The position numbers and the translations under genes are program-made. Shown here in pieces: positions 15,793 to 24,548 of a DNA stretch of 64,000 bases. Within the stretch, counting starts at the first letter, position 1. Each line of letters starts with the position of its first letter. The notes under the pieces are model-generated. The model had not been told where the DNA came from. It saw only the letters and a program-made list of their open reading frames with translations, and did not search any database. Source of the stretch: Dyadobacter fermentans (GTDB taxonomy: Bacteria > Bacteroidota > Bacteroidia > Cytophagales > Spirosomataceae). Where the stretch lies: the NCBI RefSeq assembly GCF_019924045.1, contig NZ_JAHXBN010000022.1, positions 62,001 through 126,000 on the forward strand, read 5' to 3'.

Positions 15793-16794
15793 ATGAAACT
15801 TGTAAAATTAGGTAGCCAGGGGCTCGTGGTGCCACAGGTGGGGTTGGGTTGCATGGGCATGACGGGCATGGCCCATATGGATATTTATGGAAAGGCCGAT
15901 GAAGCGGAAGCCGTTGCGACTATCCATCGTGCGCTGGAATTAGGTGGGAATTTTTTGGATACGGCCGATCTGTACGGACCGCTGGTCAACGAGCAACTGG
16001 TGGCAAAAGCGACGAAAGGCCGCCGGCATGACTATCTTCTTGCTACGAAATTCGGTTGGGAAATTGATGACAATGGTCAGATAACCTGGAAGTTCCGGGC
16101 AGACAAGGAGTACGTCAAAAAGGCGGCCGAAAGGTCGTTGCGTAACCTCGGCACCGACTACCTCGACCTGTATTACCTGCACCGCCTGGACCCTAACACG
16201 CCGATTGAAGAGACTGTGGGGGCGATGTCGGAACTGGTGAAAGAGGGGAAGGTGCGTTACATCGGCTTGTCGGAAGTATCGGCTGAGACCATCCGCAGGG
16301 CGCACGCAATCCATCCGATTACCGCCGTACAGACAGAGTACTCGCTTTTTGAAAGGAATGCGGAAGAAGCCGGCATTTTGCAGGCGCTTGAAGAATCCGG
16401 CATCGGCTTTGTGGCTTACTCTCCGCTGGGCCGGGGCTTCATCAGCGGTGAACTGAAAAGCCCGGATGACCTCGCCGAAGATGATTTCCGTCGTTCGATA
16501 CCACGTTTTCAAGGTGAACAATTTTATAAAAATCTGGACCTGTTGGCTGAAATTCAGGCGATAGCGGCCGAAAAGCAGGTGACGTCGTCGCAGTTGGCAC
16601 TCGCCTGGGTGATCGCCAAGGGCGTGGTGCCTATTCCGGGGACCAAGCGGCGCAAATACCTCGAAGAGAATATTGCTGCTACGGATATCCGGCTAAGTGA
16701 GGACGATCTGGCAAGACTGGAAGCCGTGATCCCCCTCGGGACCGAAACGGGCGACCGGTACGACAAGGCCGGAATGCAGGCGATCGACCGGTAA
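15793..16794 (+). CDS. Aldo/keto reductase
   Basis: 333-residue NADPH-dependent oxidoreductase with the TIM-barrel aldo/keto reductase fold. Catalytic tetrad is visible: Asp and Tyr in FLDTADLYGP, Lys in ATKFGW and His in YYLHRLD. The NADPH-binding C-terminal segment AWVIAKGVVPIPGTKRRKYLEEN is typical of the AKR13-like group. An AraC regulator gene follows on the same strand 52 bases later, a frequent pairing. Confidence 0.92.
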   Translation: MKLVKLGSQGLVVPQVGLGCMGMTGMAHMDIYGKADEAEAVATIHRALELGGNFLDTADLYGPLVNEQLVAKATKGRRHDYLLATKFGWEIDDNGQITWKFRADKEYVKKAAERSLRNLGTDYLDLYYLHRLDPNTPIEETVGAMSELVKEGKVRYIGLSEVSAETIRRAHAIHPITAVQTEYSLFERNAEEAGILQALEESGIGFVAYSPLGRGFISGELKSPDDLAEDDFRRSIPRFQGEQFYKNLDLLAEIQAIAAEKQVTSSQLALAWVIAKGVVPIPGTKRRKYLEENIAATDIRLSEDDLARLEAVIPLGTETGDRYDKAGMQAIDR

Positions 16795-16799
16795 CCATG

Positions 16800-16835
16800 A
16801 TACAGGCAGGGCACATGTTCTGCCTGTATGTTTTT
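16800..16835 (+). terminator. Terminator after the aldo/keto reductase gene
   Basis: ATACAGGCAG (16800-16809) and CTGCCTGTAT (16820-16829) form a 10-base stem followed by GTTTTTA. Confidence 0.8.
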
Positions 16836-16846
16836 ATATTTAGCCT

Positions 16847-17764
16847 ATGAAAATACAGGCCCCTCATATTGTTCATTCTATTTCTGAACAGCACCGGATA
16901 CTTGCATTACCCAAGCCGGTGCATCCGTTGGTAAGTGTTTTCAGTTTCGATGAAATGGATCATGCGAATGCCGACACGCGTATAAAAACGCTGGTTACGA
17001 ATATGTACTGTGTTTCGCTGAAACGGAATGTGGCCGGCAAAGTGCGTTATGGCCAGGGGTTCTATGATTTCGACGAGGGCATTATGTTTTGCACCGCGCC
17101 TGGGCAGGTGACGGGCAATATCACGGAGGATCATAAGCCCGTTGGCTGGTGTGTTGTATTCCATCCCGATTTTATCCGACGTCATCCGCTCGGCCAACGG
17201 ATTAAGGATTATGGTTTTTTCGACTACTCCGTTAATGAAGCGCTGCACCTTTCGGAACAAGAAGAGGGGCTGATTATTTCCCTGATGGAAATGCTGCGCG
17301 ATGAAATCGGTGCACGAATCGACGCTTATTCCGAAGACGTGATCGTTGCTCATCTCGAACTGCTGCTCAGCTATGCGCACCGATTTTACGGCCGTCAGTT
17401 CATTACCCGGAAACCGGTCAGCAGTGATGTGCTGATTCGCTTCGAAAAACTGGTATCCGACTATTTTCAAACCGACCGGCCAATTTTGGAAGGGCTGCCC
17501 ACTGTATCGTACCTGGCACGTGAGCTGAACTTTTCAGACAACTACCTCAGTGACCTTCTCAAAAACCTCACAGGCCAGAATGCGCAGCAGCACATTCACC
17601 GCTTTGTGATTGATAAGGCCAAAGAGCTCCTGGCGCAAACCAGTTTGACCGTCGGTGAAATCGGGTTCCAGCTCGGTTTTGAATTCCCACAGTCGTTTAA
17701 CCGGCTGTTCAAAAGTAAAACAAGCATGACGCCTTTGAATTACCGGAGGTCGTTGACAAGATAA
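16847..17764 (+). CDS. AraC family transcriptional regulator (first paralog)
   Basis: 305 residues. N-terminal cupin-like sensing domain with KVRYGQGFYDFDEGIMFCTAPGQ and VVFHPDFIRRHPLG, and a C-terminal pair of helix-turn-helix units (YLARELNFSDNYLSDLLKN and VGEIGFQLGFEFPQSFNRLFK, ending MTPLNYR). The same N-terminal motifs are found in the AraC protein at 21316-22212, so the two are paralogs. Probable control of the aldo/keto reductase upstream or of the reductase downstream. Confidence 0.9.
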   Translation: MKIQAPHIVHSISEQHRILALPKPVHPLVSVFSFDEMDHANADTRIKTLVTNMYCVSLKRNVAGKVRYGQGFYDFDEGIMFCTAPGQVTGNITEDHKPVGWCVVFHPDFIRRHPLGQRIKDYGFFDYSVNEALHLSEQEEGLIISLMEMLRDEIGARIDAYSEDVIVAHLELLLSYAHRFYGRQFITRKPVSSDVLIRFEKLVSDYFQTDRPILEGLPTVSYLARELNFSDNYLSDLLKNLTGQNAQQHIHRFVIDKAKELLAQTSLTVGEIGFQLGFEFPQSFNRLFKSKTSMTPLNYRRSLTR

Positions 17765-17875
17765 AGGAGGCTGTCCGTAATTCCCCCTCTATTTGTCCCG
17801 AATGACTACGCGATGTTGTCCTGCATCTGTCTAATTTGCATTAGTTTAAAAGCCGATCATAAGACATCCGATAAC

Positions 17876-18439
17876 ATGGGAAAAATAATAGCCGGGATCA
17901 ATATGACACTGGATGGCGTTTGTGACCATACGAAAGTGACACCAGATGATGAAGTCCATCACCACTATGATCAACTGCTACGCCAGGCCGACGTTATTCT
18001 GTACGGGCGAATAACCTACCAGTTGATGGAGTTCTGGAAGACCATCCTCGAACAGCCGACGGGCAATCAATCCATGGATGAGTTTGCGGTGGCGATGGAT
18101 AGTATTCCGAAAATCGTCTTTTCACGCACGTTGGACGATGTCGATTGGAAAAGTGCAACGCTGGCAAAACGGAGCCTGCAAGAAGAGGCTCTCGCACTCG
18201 CTCAGCAGCCGGACAAGCGCATTCTGGTGGGTAGCCGGAGCCTGATTATCGACCTGCTGCGATTGGATTTGATAGATGAATTTCAGCTGATGATCCACCC
18301 TGTTATAGCAGGAGAGGGTTTGAAGTTGTTTGAAGACATCCGCGACAGGAAACTTTTGAAATTGGTCAAGACAAAAGCCTTCGATTCCGGTGCCATTATA
18401 CATTACTATGAACCGGCGAAAAAACAGACCGGTAATTGA
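17876..18439 (+). CDS. Dihydrofolate reductase family protein (RibD C-terminal type)
   Basis: 187 residues from the ATG at 17876 (MGKIIAGINMTLDGV). The GxxxSLDG-like start, ILYGRITYQLMEFW and ILVGSRSLIIDLLRLDLIDEFQLMIHPVIAGEG segments are marks of the RibD_C/DHFR-like fold that binds NADPH. Members are mostly uncharacterised reductases often beside AraC or stress genes. Upstream in-frame codons (from 17813) are unlikely. Confidence 0.85.
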   Translation: MGKIIAGINMTLDGVCDHTKVTPDDEVHHHYDQLLRQADVILYGRITYQLMEFWKTILEQPTGNQSMDEFAVAMDSIPKIVFSRTLDDVDWKSATLAKRSLQEEALALAQQPDKRILVGSRSLIIDLLRLDLIDEFQLMIHPVIAGEGLKLFEDIRDRKLLKLVKTKAFDSGAIIHYYEPAKKQTGN

Positions 18440-18605
18440 AAAGGCCTTCCGCTGCCGAATACTTCACTTGCCTATTGTAAGTGATAAACGCGATTTTCAT
18501 AAGTGATGTAAGCCTTTCGTTGTATCGTACCGCAAAATACCTCAGGTGCAACGCAAAATTTTTGATAGTTTAGAGCGAAAAAAGACAGATCGCTCTTCTA
18601 CGCTT

Positions 18606-19154
18606 ATGAAATGGGTTAAAACTCTGCTTGTCGTCAGTTTAGCGCTGGCGACCACGGTCCTGATGCTTCGTTATATGGATGTAACATCGGCAGCATTCAG
18701 TTTTGGATTCAATTTTGCGCAGATGTTCTGGGTTTCGGTGCTTGAAACTCAGCTTAAACCGACGCTTGATTCACCCTATTTCAACTCCTTTCCTTTTGAA
18801 AAGGATGGGAAATTCTACCGCAGGTTGGGTGTGGAGTGGTACCGTGCTATTCTGACCAAAAGCGGATGGGAGAAGTTAAGGCAGAAGTCAACTCCTATTA
18901 GAAAGAGTCTACATGATTTTGAGGCCTATGAACGGGCAAGCAGGGTAGCGGAAGCCGGGCATTTGGTAGCGGGTGTCGTTGTGTTAATCGTCACCGCCTA
19001 CGTTATTGTTGCCTATTCGGCCAAGGCTGCCCTATGGCTGGTTGTATTTAATGTCTTCCTGAACTTCTATCCTGTTTTGTTGCAGCGGTATACCCGTCCC
19101 AGACTGTTGCGTACAATCGAAAAACTACGGAAAAGCCACCTGGTGGCTAGCTAA
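18606..19154 (+). CDS. CrtO-like glycosyl-4,4'-diaponeurosporenoate acyltransferase family protein
   Basis: 182 residues from the ATG at 18606; a GTG at 18546 is less likely. Several hydrophobic helices, a middle part FYRRLGVEWYRAILTKSGWE, and the C-terminal motif NFYPVLLQRYTRPRL are like the CrtO acyltransferase family (name from the staphyloxanthin pathway). In Bacteroidota such proteins are common and mostly uncharacterised, so the enzyme name should be read as family only. No carotenoid genes are nearby. Confidence 0.55.
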   Translation: MKWVKTLLVVSLALATTVLMLRYMDVTSAAFSFGFNFAQMFWVSVLETQLKPTLDSPYFNSFPFEKDGKFYRRLGVEWYRAILTKSGWEKLRQKSTPIRKSLHDFEAYERASRVAEAGHLVAGVVVLIVTAYVIVAYSAKAALWLVVFNVFLNFYPVLLQRYTRPRLLRTIEKLRKSHLVAS

Positions 19155-19166
19155 GAGGCAGATTCG

Positions 19167-19334
19167 ATGCCTATATCCAAAAGGTGCTCATATGGCGATA
19201 AAAGTGATAGTTTGCTCTTTCGCTATCATGGGCTGGGTTTGGACAAAGTTAATGTGCCTGATACCTTGTCCAATCAATGCAATTGTGACGCTATTTGGTC
19301 AAAACTGAATAGCAAGCTAAATAAAAAGGAGTAG
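19167..19334 (+). CDS. Possible small protein, 55 residues
   Basis: An in-frame ATG 12 bases after the previous stop opens 55 codons ending KLNKKE. The sequence has a Cys-rich spot (NQCNCDAIW) and balanced composition. There is no recognised family and no promoter of its own; it could be translated from readthrough of the upstream gene or be a decayed remnant. Confidence 0.3.
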   Translation: MPISKRCSYGDKSDSLLFRYHGLGLDKVNVPDTLSNQCNCDAIWSKLNSKLNKKE

Positions 19335-19368
19335 CAATCGTTGGGGAGGTATTAGAGCGTCTGCCGAA

Positions 19369-19396
19369 ACAGAGTGCCAAATGTATGGCACTCTGT
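19369..19396. terminator. Hairpin between convergent genes
   Basis: ACAGAGTGCCA and its perfect complement (11 bp) enclose six bases. It has no U-tract, but its place between converging transcription units is that of a terminator. Confidence 0.5.
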
Positions 19397-19434
19397 TAAC
19401 TGCGGATAGTAAAATTGCTCAGGAAAGAGTCAGC

Positions 19435-20370
19435 TCACAACGCGACGACGACCTTCCCAACAGTTCTACCGGACTCAATCTGCAAATGGGCCTCGCGCAT
19501 TTGAGAAAAGTCGAACGATTGTGAGACATGAGGCTTAATTACTCCCTTCTCCAAAAGGGAAGCTATTTGCTTTATATCATCTCCGCTGGATTTGACAAGC
19601 ATAAAGTAGCAGTTCACTCGCTTTTCTTTCGCTCGTTCACTTACCTGGTCGCTCAGCCCGGTTGGAATGCTGATAATGGTTCCGCCTTCGCGGGTTACTG
19701 CTATGGAGTTGTCGATGTTATATCCTCCGATTGTATCTAGAACGAAGTCGTATTGACGCGATTGAATCTGCCAGTCAAACCCACGGTAATCGATATGCCG
19801 ATCTACTCCCAAGCCTAGCACGAAGTCTTTATTTTTAGACGAGGATGTGCCGGTAACAATTGCGCCCAGATGTTTAGCAAGCTGCACCGCAATGTGACCC
19901 ACACCACCGGCAGCAGCATGAATCAATACACTCTGGCCCGCCTCTACCTTTCCGTTCGTTACCAAAGCCTGCCATGCAGTCAGGGCGACTAGGGTCGAGG
20001 CGGCAGCCTCTTCAAACGAAACATTGGCTGGTTTGATGGCAAGCTGACTCGCCGGGGCTGCAACGTATTCCGCGTAGGCTTTTCCATGGCCTGGAAAATT
20101 CACCATTCCAAACACCTCGTCGCCCGGTTTAAAAGATTCGCTCCGGCTCGTTTGTATTACTCCTGCAATATCCCACCCGGGGATAATTGGTGACGCATCC
20201 TTCAGGGCCGCATATAGTCCCTTGCCCTCGCGTACTTTCGTATCGACAGGGTTAACACTGATGGATTTTACTTTCACAAGCACCTCGCCGGCCCCAATCT
20301 CCGGAATCGCGGTATCGACGTACTCCAACTGGTCTACGCTGCCTGGTGCATTTAATATGATTGTTTTCAT
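19435..20370 (-). CDS. NADP-dependent zinc-less alcohol dehydrogenase/quinone oxidoreductase
   Basis: 311 residues, medium-chain dehydrogenase/reductase superfamily, zinc-less quinone oxidoreductase branch. N-terminal GroES-like domain with VNPVDTKVREGKG and PGWDIAGVI; nucleotide-binding part with VLIHAAAGGVGHIAVQLAK (the AxxGGVG NADP loop) and SIPTGL. The zinc ligands are absent, as usual in the branch. The enoyl-CoA hydratase gene ends 35 bases upstream on the same strand, so both are likely expressed together, possibly with the AraC gene further upstream. Confidence 0.9.
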   Translation of the reverse strand: MKTIILNAPGSVDQLEYVDTAIPEIGAGEVLVKVKSISVNPVDTKVREGKGLYAALKDASPIIPGWDIAGVIQTSRSESFKPGDEVFGMVNFPGHGKAYAEYVAAPASQLAIKPANVSFEEAAASTLVALTAWQALVTNGKVEAGQSVLIHAAAGGVGHIAVQLAKHLGAIVTGTSSSKNKDFVLGLGVDRHIDYRGFDWQIQSRQYDFVLDTIGGYNIDNSIAVTREGGTIISIPTGLSDQVSERAKEKRVNCYFMLVKSSGDDIKQIASLLEKGVIKPHVSQSFDFSQMREAHLQIESGRTVGKVVVAL

Positions 20371-20405
20371 TATAATTGAAATCAGTTGACTATTAGAATC
20401 GGGTG

Positions 20406-21224
20406 TCAGATGTCGCTTTGGTAAATGTGCTCACCAAGATTGAGTTCAAGTTCTCCGTTTTGCTGCAGACCCTTGCCCAGTAATTTCTTGATTCGTTGTC
20501 GCGCTTCCGGCCATTCCAGGGATGCAAAGAATTTGACCTGGGTATCGTTGATATCTTCATTTCGAGGAAGGGCTGCTCTCTGATTCATGATCGATTTGAT
20601 CGAGGCAATTGCTTTCTGATCGAAGGATGCGATTCTTCTGGCAAAGTTGTCGACAAATGAATCTAGCTCGGCATCCGGGATCGCCCGGTTCACCCAACCG
20701 TATGCGGCGGCTGTCTGGGCATCATAATCCTGTCCGCTCAAAATGATTTCGAGCGCTCTGGCCTTACCGGTAAGTAGATGCAGACGCTCCAGGCCGCCAC
20801 CGCCTGGGAATGATCCAATTCCAATCTCGACTTGAGCGAGAAACGCCTTTTCCGCACTTGCGAACCGAATGTCAAATGCCTGGGCGAACTCGCTTCCTAG
20901 TCCCCTTGCCCTGCCGCGAATGGATGCAATGCTAACGAAGCTGGCCTGCTCCAATCGCTTGGCCATATCAGGCCAGGCAATCGAGAGGCCTGTCTTGCCT
21001 GTGCCTTTCGGAAAATCATTGACATTGAGCAGCTCGACATGCGCCACAAAAAAATCAGGGTTGGCACTTTCGAAGACAACGACTTTCAGTTTGTCATTGG
21101 ACTCCATTTCATCCATTAATACCATCAGTTGTTTGGAGAACTCGGTATCAAACATGTTGATCGGGGGATTGTCGAACGTGACTTTCCAATAGCCCTCGCT
21201 GATCTTGTCGGTCTTGAAAATCAT
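20406..21224 (-). CDS. Enoyl-CoA hydratase/isomerase family protein
   Basis: 272 residues from the ATG at 21224 (MIFKTDKISEG). Crotonase fold with NPPINMFD near the N-terminus, an oxyanion-hole region SIASIRGRARGLGSEFAQAFDIRFAS and the downstream GIGSFPGGGGLERLHLL. In canonical hydratases a Glu-rich active site follows; here the SFPGGGG segment lacks the usual first catalytic Glu at the expected place, so the reaction may differ. Between the AraC gene and the quinone oxidoreductase gene on one strand. Confidence 0.85.
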   Translation of the reverse strand: MIFKTDKISEGYWKVTFDNPPINMFDTEFSKQLMVLMDEMESNDKLKVVVFESANPDFFVAHVELLNVNDFPKGTGKTGLSIAWPDMAKRLEQASFVSIASIRGRARGLGSEFAQAFDIRFASAEKAFLAQVEIGIGSFPGGGGLERLHLLTGKARALEIILSGQDYDAQTAAAYGWVNRAIPDAELDSFVDNFARRIASFDQKAIASIKSIMNQRAALPRNEDINDTQVKFFASLEWPEARQRIKKLLGKGLQQNGELELNLGEHIYQSDI

Positions 21225-21315
21225 GGTTGTGTTTAGATAGTTATTGAGCAATATTTAGAATGCCCAAAGCTATAACCCGGCAATTTCGGCCAGCTAACAC
21301 AAACCAAGGAGATCC

Positions 21316-22212
21316 TTACACTTTTCCCTGATTTCGGGTTTCAAGGGGGGATTTGCCTTTCGATTTTTTAAAGAGACGGGAGAAGTAGGGGGCATTGTCA
21401 AAACCAAGCTGATACGCTACATCCTGTACATTCATATCAGTTTGGGTCAGCAAAATTTCTGCTTGTTCGATAACATAGTCATGTATCAGGGTAATGGTAT
21501 TTTTCCCTGTTTCCTGCCGTACCAAGTCGGTGAGATAATTGGGGGACAGGTTGAGCTTTGAAGCTAATGCGGATACAGTGGGTACCCCGCATACTGGCTC
21601 AGAGAGGTTATTGTAATGTTCTTGCAGGAGCTGTTTTATTTTCGAGATGATCGTCCGAGCAGGAGCTTGATGGTCGCGAAACTGCCGTTCATAGTAGGTT
21701 TCGGCATAGGTAAGTACCACGTTCAATAGGGAAAGAATCACGTCTACATTGGCATCGGCTTGCTTATCGAGTAGTTCCATATGTATCCTGGTGAAAAGCC
21801 AGGTGATGGTTTCTTCCTCTTCTGCGGTCAGGAACAAGGCATCATCGATTTCATAGCTGAAATATTTATAACGGCTGATCTGGCTGGCGATGGGATTTTT
21901 TTTGATAAGATCAGGATGAAAGACAAAAGCGTAGCCGTCCCAAAAAGTGAGCGTGTCCCATGAAACGACTTGGCCGGGTTCGCTGAATAGCATCAAACCA
22001 TTTTCCGTCTTGTATTTGCCACTGCCATATCTGATGTCTCCTGAGAAATTCTTTTTGAATGCGACCTTAAATAGGTTGACCTGAATTTCAGTGCTTTGGG
22101 TCGGGAAATTGGGGATGGCCTGCTTGCAAATCCGGCTATCCATCAAAGGATGCATCGGGTTCGACAGGTTTAAGTATTTGTTGTAATGGGTTAGGTCATC
22201 AAAAACTTTCAT
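21316..22212 (-). CDS. AraC family transcriptional regulator (second paralog)
   Basis: 298 residues from the ATG at 22212. Sensing domain with DIRYGSGKYKTENGLMLFSEPGQ and FVFHPDLIKKNP, closely parallel to the AraC protein at 16847; C-terminal helix-turn-helix pair LASKLNLSPNYLTDLVRQ and VQDVAYQLGFDNAPYFSRLFKKSKG. It lies upstream of, and in the same direction as, the hydratase and oxidoreductase genes and may control them. The upstream codon at 22239 is a TTG and less likely. Confidence 0.9.
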   Translation of the reverse strand: MKVFDDLTHYNKYLNLSNPMHPLMDSRICKQAIPNFPTQSTEIQVNLFKVAFKKNFSGDIRYGSGKYKTENGLMLFSEPGQVVSWDTLTFWDGYAFVFHPDLIKKNPIASQISRYKYFSYEIDDALFLTAEEEETITWLFTRIHMELLDKQADANVDVILSLLNVVLTYAETYYERQFRDHQAPARTIISKIKQLLQEHYNNLSEPVCGVPTVSALASKLNLSPNYLTDLVRQETGKNTITLIHDYVIEQAEILLTQTDMNVQDVAYQLGFDNAPYFSRLFKKSKGKSPLETRNQGKV

Positions 22213-22330
22213 ACCACGAAAGTAATCAGAATGAACCAATGTGCCATGTAGGGATAAAACAGCAAATCTTATCCTAGGGAACGGTCAGGAAATTACGGGA
22301 ATATTACTGAATCCAGTTCAGTATCCGCAA

Positions 22331-22343
22331 CCGGAGTCGAACC
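22331..22343. repeat. att-like core, outer copy
   Basis: CCGGAGTCGAACC, the complement of a tRNA T-loop (GGTTCGACTCCGG). On the minus strand it is followed by bases that could be an acceptor stem and discriminator (TTGCGGATA). It is a tRNA 3' end without a tRNA body, and the same 13 bases recur at 22449. Confidence 0.55.
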
Positions 22344-22403
22344 AAATGGTGACAAAGTGATATCTTACAAAGTACTAGTTGTAATTTTTTTGCTCTCGGA
22401 AAC

Positions 22404-22435
22404 AAAAAAAGCCCCTCAACTTGCGTTGAAGGGCT
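22404..22435 (-). terminator. Old tRNA terminator
   Basis: Minus strand AGCCC-TTCAAC hairpin with GTTGA-GGGGCT followed by seven U residues, placed just after the tRNA 3' fragment as terminators of tRNA genes are. Confidence 0.75.
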
Positions 22436-22461
22436 ACCGTACCCAGAGCCGGAGTCGAACC
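22436..22461 (-). other. tRNA 3' fragment, left attachment site of the prophage
   Basis: Minus strand GGTTCGACTCCGG followed by CTCTGGGTA is a T-loop, T-stem half and acceptor half of a tRNA, then a terminator. The 5' part of the tRNA is missing: the bases beyond 22461 are AT-rich and belong to the element. This is what integration in a tRNA gene leaves at the displaced end; the intact tRNA should be at the other end beyond 64,000. The acceptor half looks like tRNA-Leu but identity is uncertain. Confidence 0.65.
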
Positions 22462-22700
22462 GATTTTGTATTATATTGTTATATATGAGATTGTTATGGT
22501 CAAAAATTTGGACTTTTTGAAGGCTCCTCTGAAACTATTCTGAAACAAATCTTCGTTTTGCCGACAATTTGAACTTCGTACAGCCATTTTGGCGCATCTA
22601 AACACAATTGATTAATCGGTGCAATTTAAGACAATGTTCTTACAAAAGACGCTGCCATACAAGTAGGACCTTTTGGATAGATGGCAAAACCTGCATCAAT
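22462..22700. other. AT-rich phage end without gene
   Basis: 239 bases, AT-rich near the att core. CTGAAAC occurs twice as a direct repeat (about 22549 and 22560), possibly an integrase arm site. No supported gene. Confidence 0.4.
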
Positions 22701-23264
22701 TTATCTCATGAGTGTGATATCGCCTATACTTCCGGCGCTTCGTCCGCATGTGATCACTACTTCTTTTAGATTCGCCATATTCTTTGTCGTTGAATAATTT
22801 TTCGGTACGAGTTCCATACTTGCGAAGGTAATGACCTCGATCGTTTTGCCGTCAGTGTCGTTTAATGTGATTCGGCAGTTTGCTATTGCGCCAACGTCAT
22901 CATTGAAGGCTGAGGCGTCGAATACGATGCGTCCGATATTTTTGTAATATGAGACATCGAGCCGAATTGCAGATGCTTGGGTAAATTTAATTCTCTGTCC
23001 ATTTTGGGGCTCTGAATCCTTGCAATCCAGTGAGGGGGAGGATAATTCATCACGACTAAGGCTAGCAATAATATTGCCGACCGTTATCGCAGGGGCGCCG
23101 CATCTCAGCAGATCGGGGATTGAAAAGTACGTTTCAGTGTCGGCCTTACCTGACGGGCAAAGATTTATGACAATGCCTTTCTCGGGCAGCAGATGTGGAT
23201 CGACTTCTTTCTTTTTGCAACCAACAAGAAATGCAATCAGGAATACGGCAATGGAGGGTTTCAT
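22701..23264 (-). CDS. Prophage lipoprotein, hypothetical
   Basis: 187 residues. Signal peptide AVFLIAFLVGC with lipobox Cys16 followed by KKKE. The mature part has four further cysteines and beta-strand-rich sequence; no family recognised. Its place at the phage edge beside the repressor, on the same strand, suggests expression in the lysogen (a lysogenic-conversion or superinfection-exclusion gene by analogy). Confidence 0.6.
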   Translation of the reverse strand: MKPSIAVFLIAFLVGCKKKEVDPHLLPEKGIVINLCPSGKADTETYFSIPDLLRCGAPAITVGNIIASLSRDELSSPSLDCKDSEPQNGQRIKFTQASAIRLDVSYYKNIGRIVFDASAFNDDVGAIANCRITLNDTDGKTIEVITFASMELVPKNYSTTKNMANLKEVVITCGRSAGSIGDITLMR

Positions 23265-23297
23265 ATGAAGATGTATTGTGGATATGTCATTTCGGTA

Positions 23298-24140
23298 CTA
23301 CCTATTCTTCTCAACCTTCACCACATTATACAGCTCGTAAACGTCGTCCAGGTGCAAGTCGAAGTCCGGATAGGCGATCTTGTCTTCGTTATAACTGCGG
23401 CAGGTAATGATCCCGTTCTCCACGTCATGCTTTACGATGTGTTTCACCACAATGCCTTCGTCATGCACAATCACCCACTCGCGCCACTGTTTAATATGTA
23501 GCTTGGACGACCAAAGGTCCTGCTCAATTCGTCGGCCTATTACGTGGTCACCATCTTCAATTGCTCTCTTGCCTTCGTAATCCATCGAGTCTCCGGAAAC
23601 CTCGAACGACCTATACTCGCCGGAGTGAAATTCTTTTACTGTCACTATTGTAAACGGGAGGGATTCAATATACTGGGGGTCTGCCCACCCAGCTAAGTAA
23701 CCAGCAAAAGCCTTCTGATCTACTTTTTTAACCTTGAGCCGGTAATTTCCTTCCTCGACGACTACGTATTCATTTGTTCGACGTATGTATCGTTCTCCAT
23801 CTTCCGGGTGATAATCTCCCTTGTCTTTAGCATTTGCACGTTTGAGGAGAGGTTTAATTGGTACCGTTTGCTCCTGTTTATCAGCATCTTCGAATTGACT
23901 TTGAACACTGTTCAATGCAATAGCTTTGGGCGGATCTCCTTGACCCAACTTCAGCCACCCGAAGTCGACTCCCAAGTAAACCGCAGCATTCATGATTGTG
24001 GCGTTTTGGGGCTTGTAAGGTTTTTCCGACCTAATGCGGCCAAGGGTAGCTTCTGAAATTAACGTATGCCTACTGATCTCATAATTTGACATCCCTGAGA
24101 GGTCAAAGAGATAATTTAAGCGCGCCTGAACCGTATCCAT
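23298..24140 (-). CDS. Phage repressor, S24 family (C1/LexA-like)
   Basis: 280 residues. N-terminal helix-turn-helix (SNYEISRHTLISEATLGRIRS), a linker, and a C-terminal S24 peptidase fold with nucleophile Ser in EVSGDSMDYEG and catalytic Lys in GIVVKHIVKH. Such repressors keep the lysogenic state and cleave themselves on DNA damage. Transcribed away from the early operon, with the operator region in between. Confidence 0.9.
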   Translation of the reverse strand: MDTVQARLNYLFDLSGMSNYEISRHTLISEATLGRIRSEKPYKPQNATIMNAAVYLGVDFGWLKLGQGDPPKAIALNSVQSQFEDADKQEQTVPIKPLLKRANAKDKGDYHPEDGERYIRRTNEYVVVEEGNYRLKVKKVDQKAFAGYLAGWADPQYIESLPFTIVTVKEFHSGEYRSFEVSGDSMDYEGKRAIEDGDHVIGRRIEQDLWSSKLHIKQWREWVIVHDEGIVVKHIVKHDVENGIITCRSYNEDKIAYPDFDLHLDDVYELYNVVKVEKNR

Positions 24141-24261
24141 TATTTATAATGATTTTAAATAATACGAAATGCTTTCATAATACTTGCATTATCATTTCAT
24201 ATTGCTACATTTGTAATGTCATATTTACAGGACGCAAGATACATACAGCATTTGACATTAC
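24138..24261. promoter_or_regulatory. Immunity region: early promoter and operator-like repeats
   Basis: Rightward promoter: CTTG (24183-24186), 19-base spacer, TACATTTG (24206-24213). Operator-like repeats: CATTAT-TT-ATAATG (24138-24151, over the repressor start), ATAAT-N6-ATTAT (24177-24192, at the -33 box), and GTAATGTCA/TGACATTAC arms at 24213-24221 and 24253-24261 on both sides of the transcription start. These are candidate repressor or Cro sites. Confidence 0.6.
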
Positions 24262-24283
24262 GCATAAGCTTTATTGAACGGTT

Positions 24284-24535
24284 ATGGAAGTAATTTGCAA
24301 ACCCATTAAGGAAAGACTACTTGATAGATTTAATAAAGCCCGCGAAGTGGTAGGAGTTAACTGGAGACAGTCACTAGCACAATCCGATCCATTTTTCAAC
24401 ACATTGGAGGGGGCGGGCTGGATGAACCAGACCACAGGAGCGGTGTCAAAATCCACCAGAATCAGCGTGGATCGCATTGAGCGGGTGACTTTGGCACTCG
24501 AAAAGGTAGCAGGAATAGAAGGCAGTCATATATAG
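24284..24535 (+). CDS. Early phage protein, hypothetical
   Basis: 83 residues, first gene of the early operon, 70 bases after the start of transcription. Basic N-terminus (KPIKERLLDRFNKARE) and a helical C-terminus; no HTH could be assigned. By place it could be Cro-like or an anti-repressor, but the sequence does not show it. Confidence 0.5.
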   Translation: MEVICKPIKERLLDRFNKAREVVGVNWRQSLAQSDPFFNTLEGAGWMNQTTGAVSKSTRISVDRIERVTLALEKVAGIEGSHI

Positions 24536-24548
24536 TAGATCGTTCATC

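Noticed and set aside
22462..22700. Integrase remnant next to the att core
   Set aside because: Six-frame reading by eye gave only short frames without tyrosine recombinase motifs.
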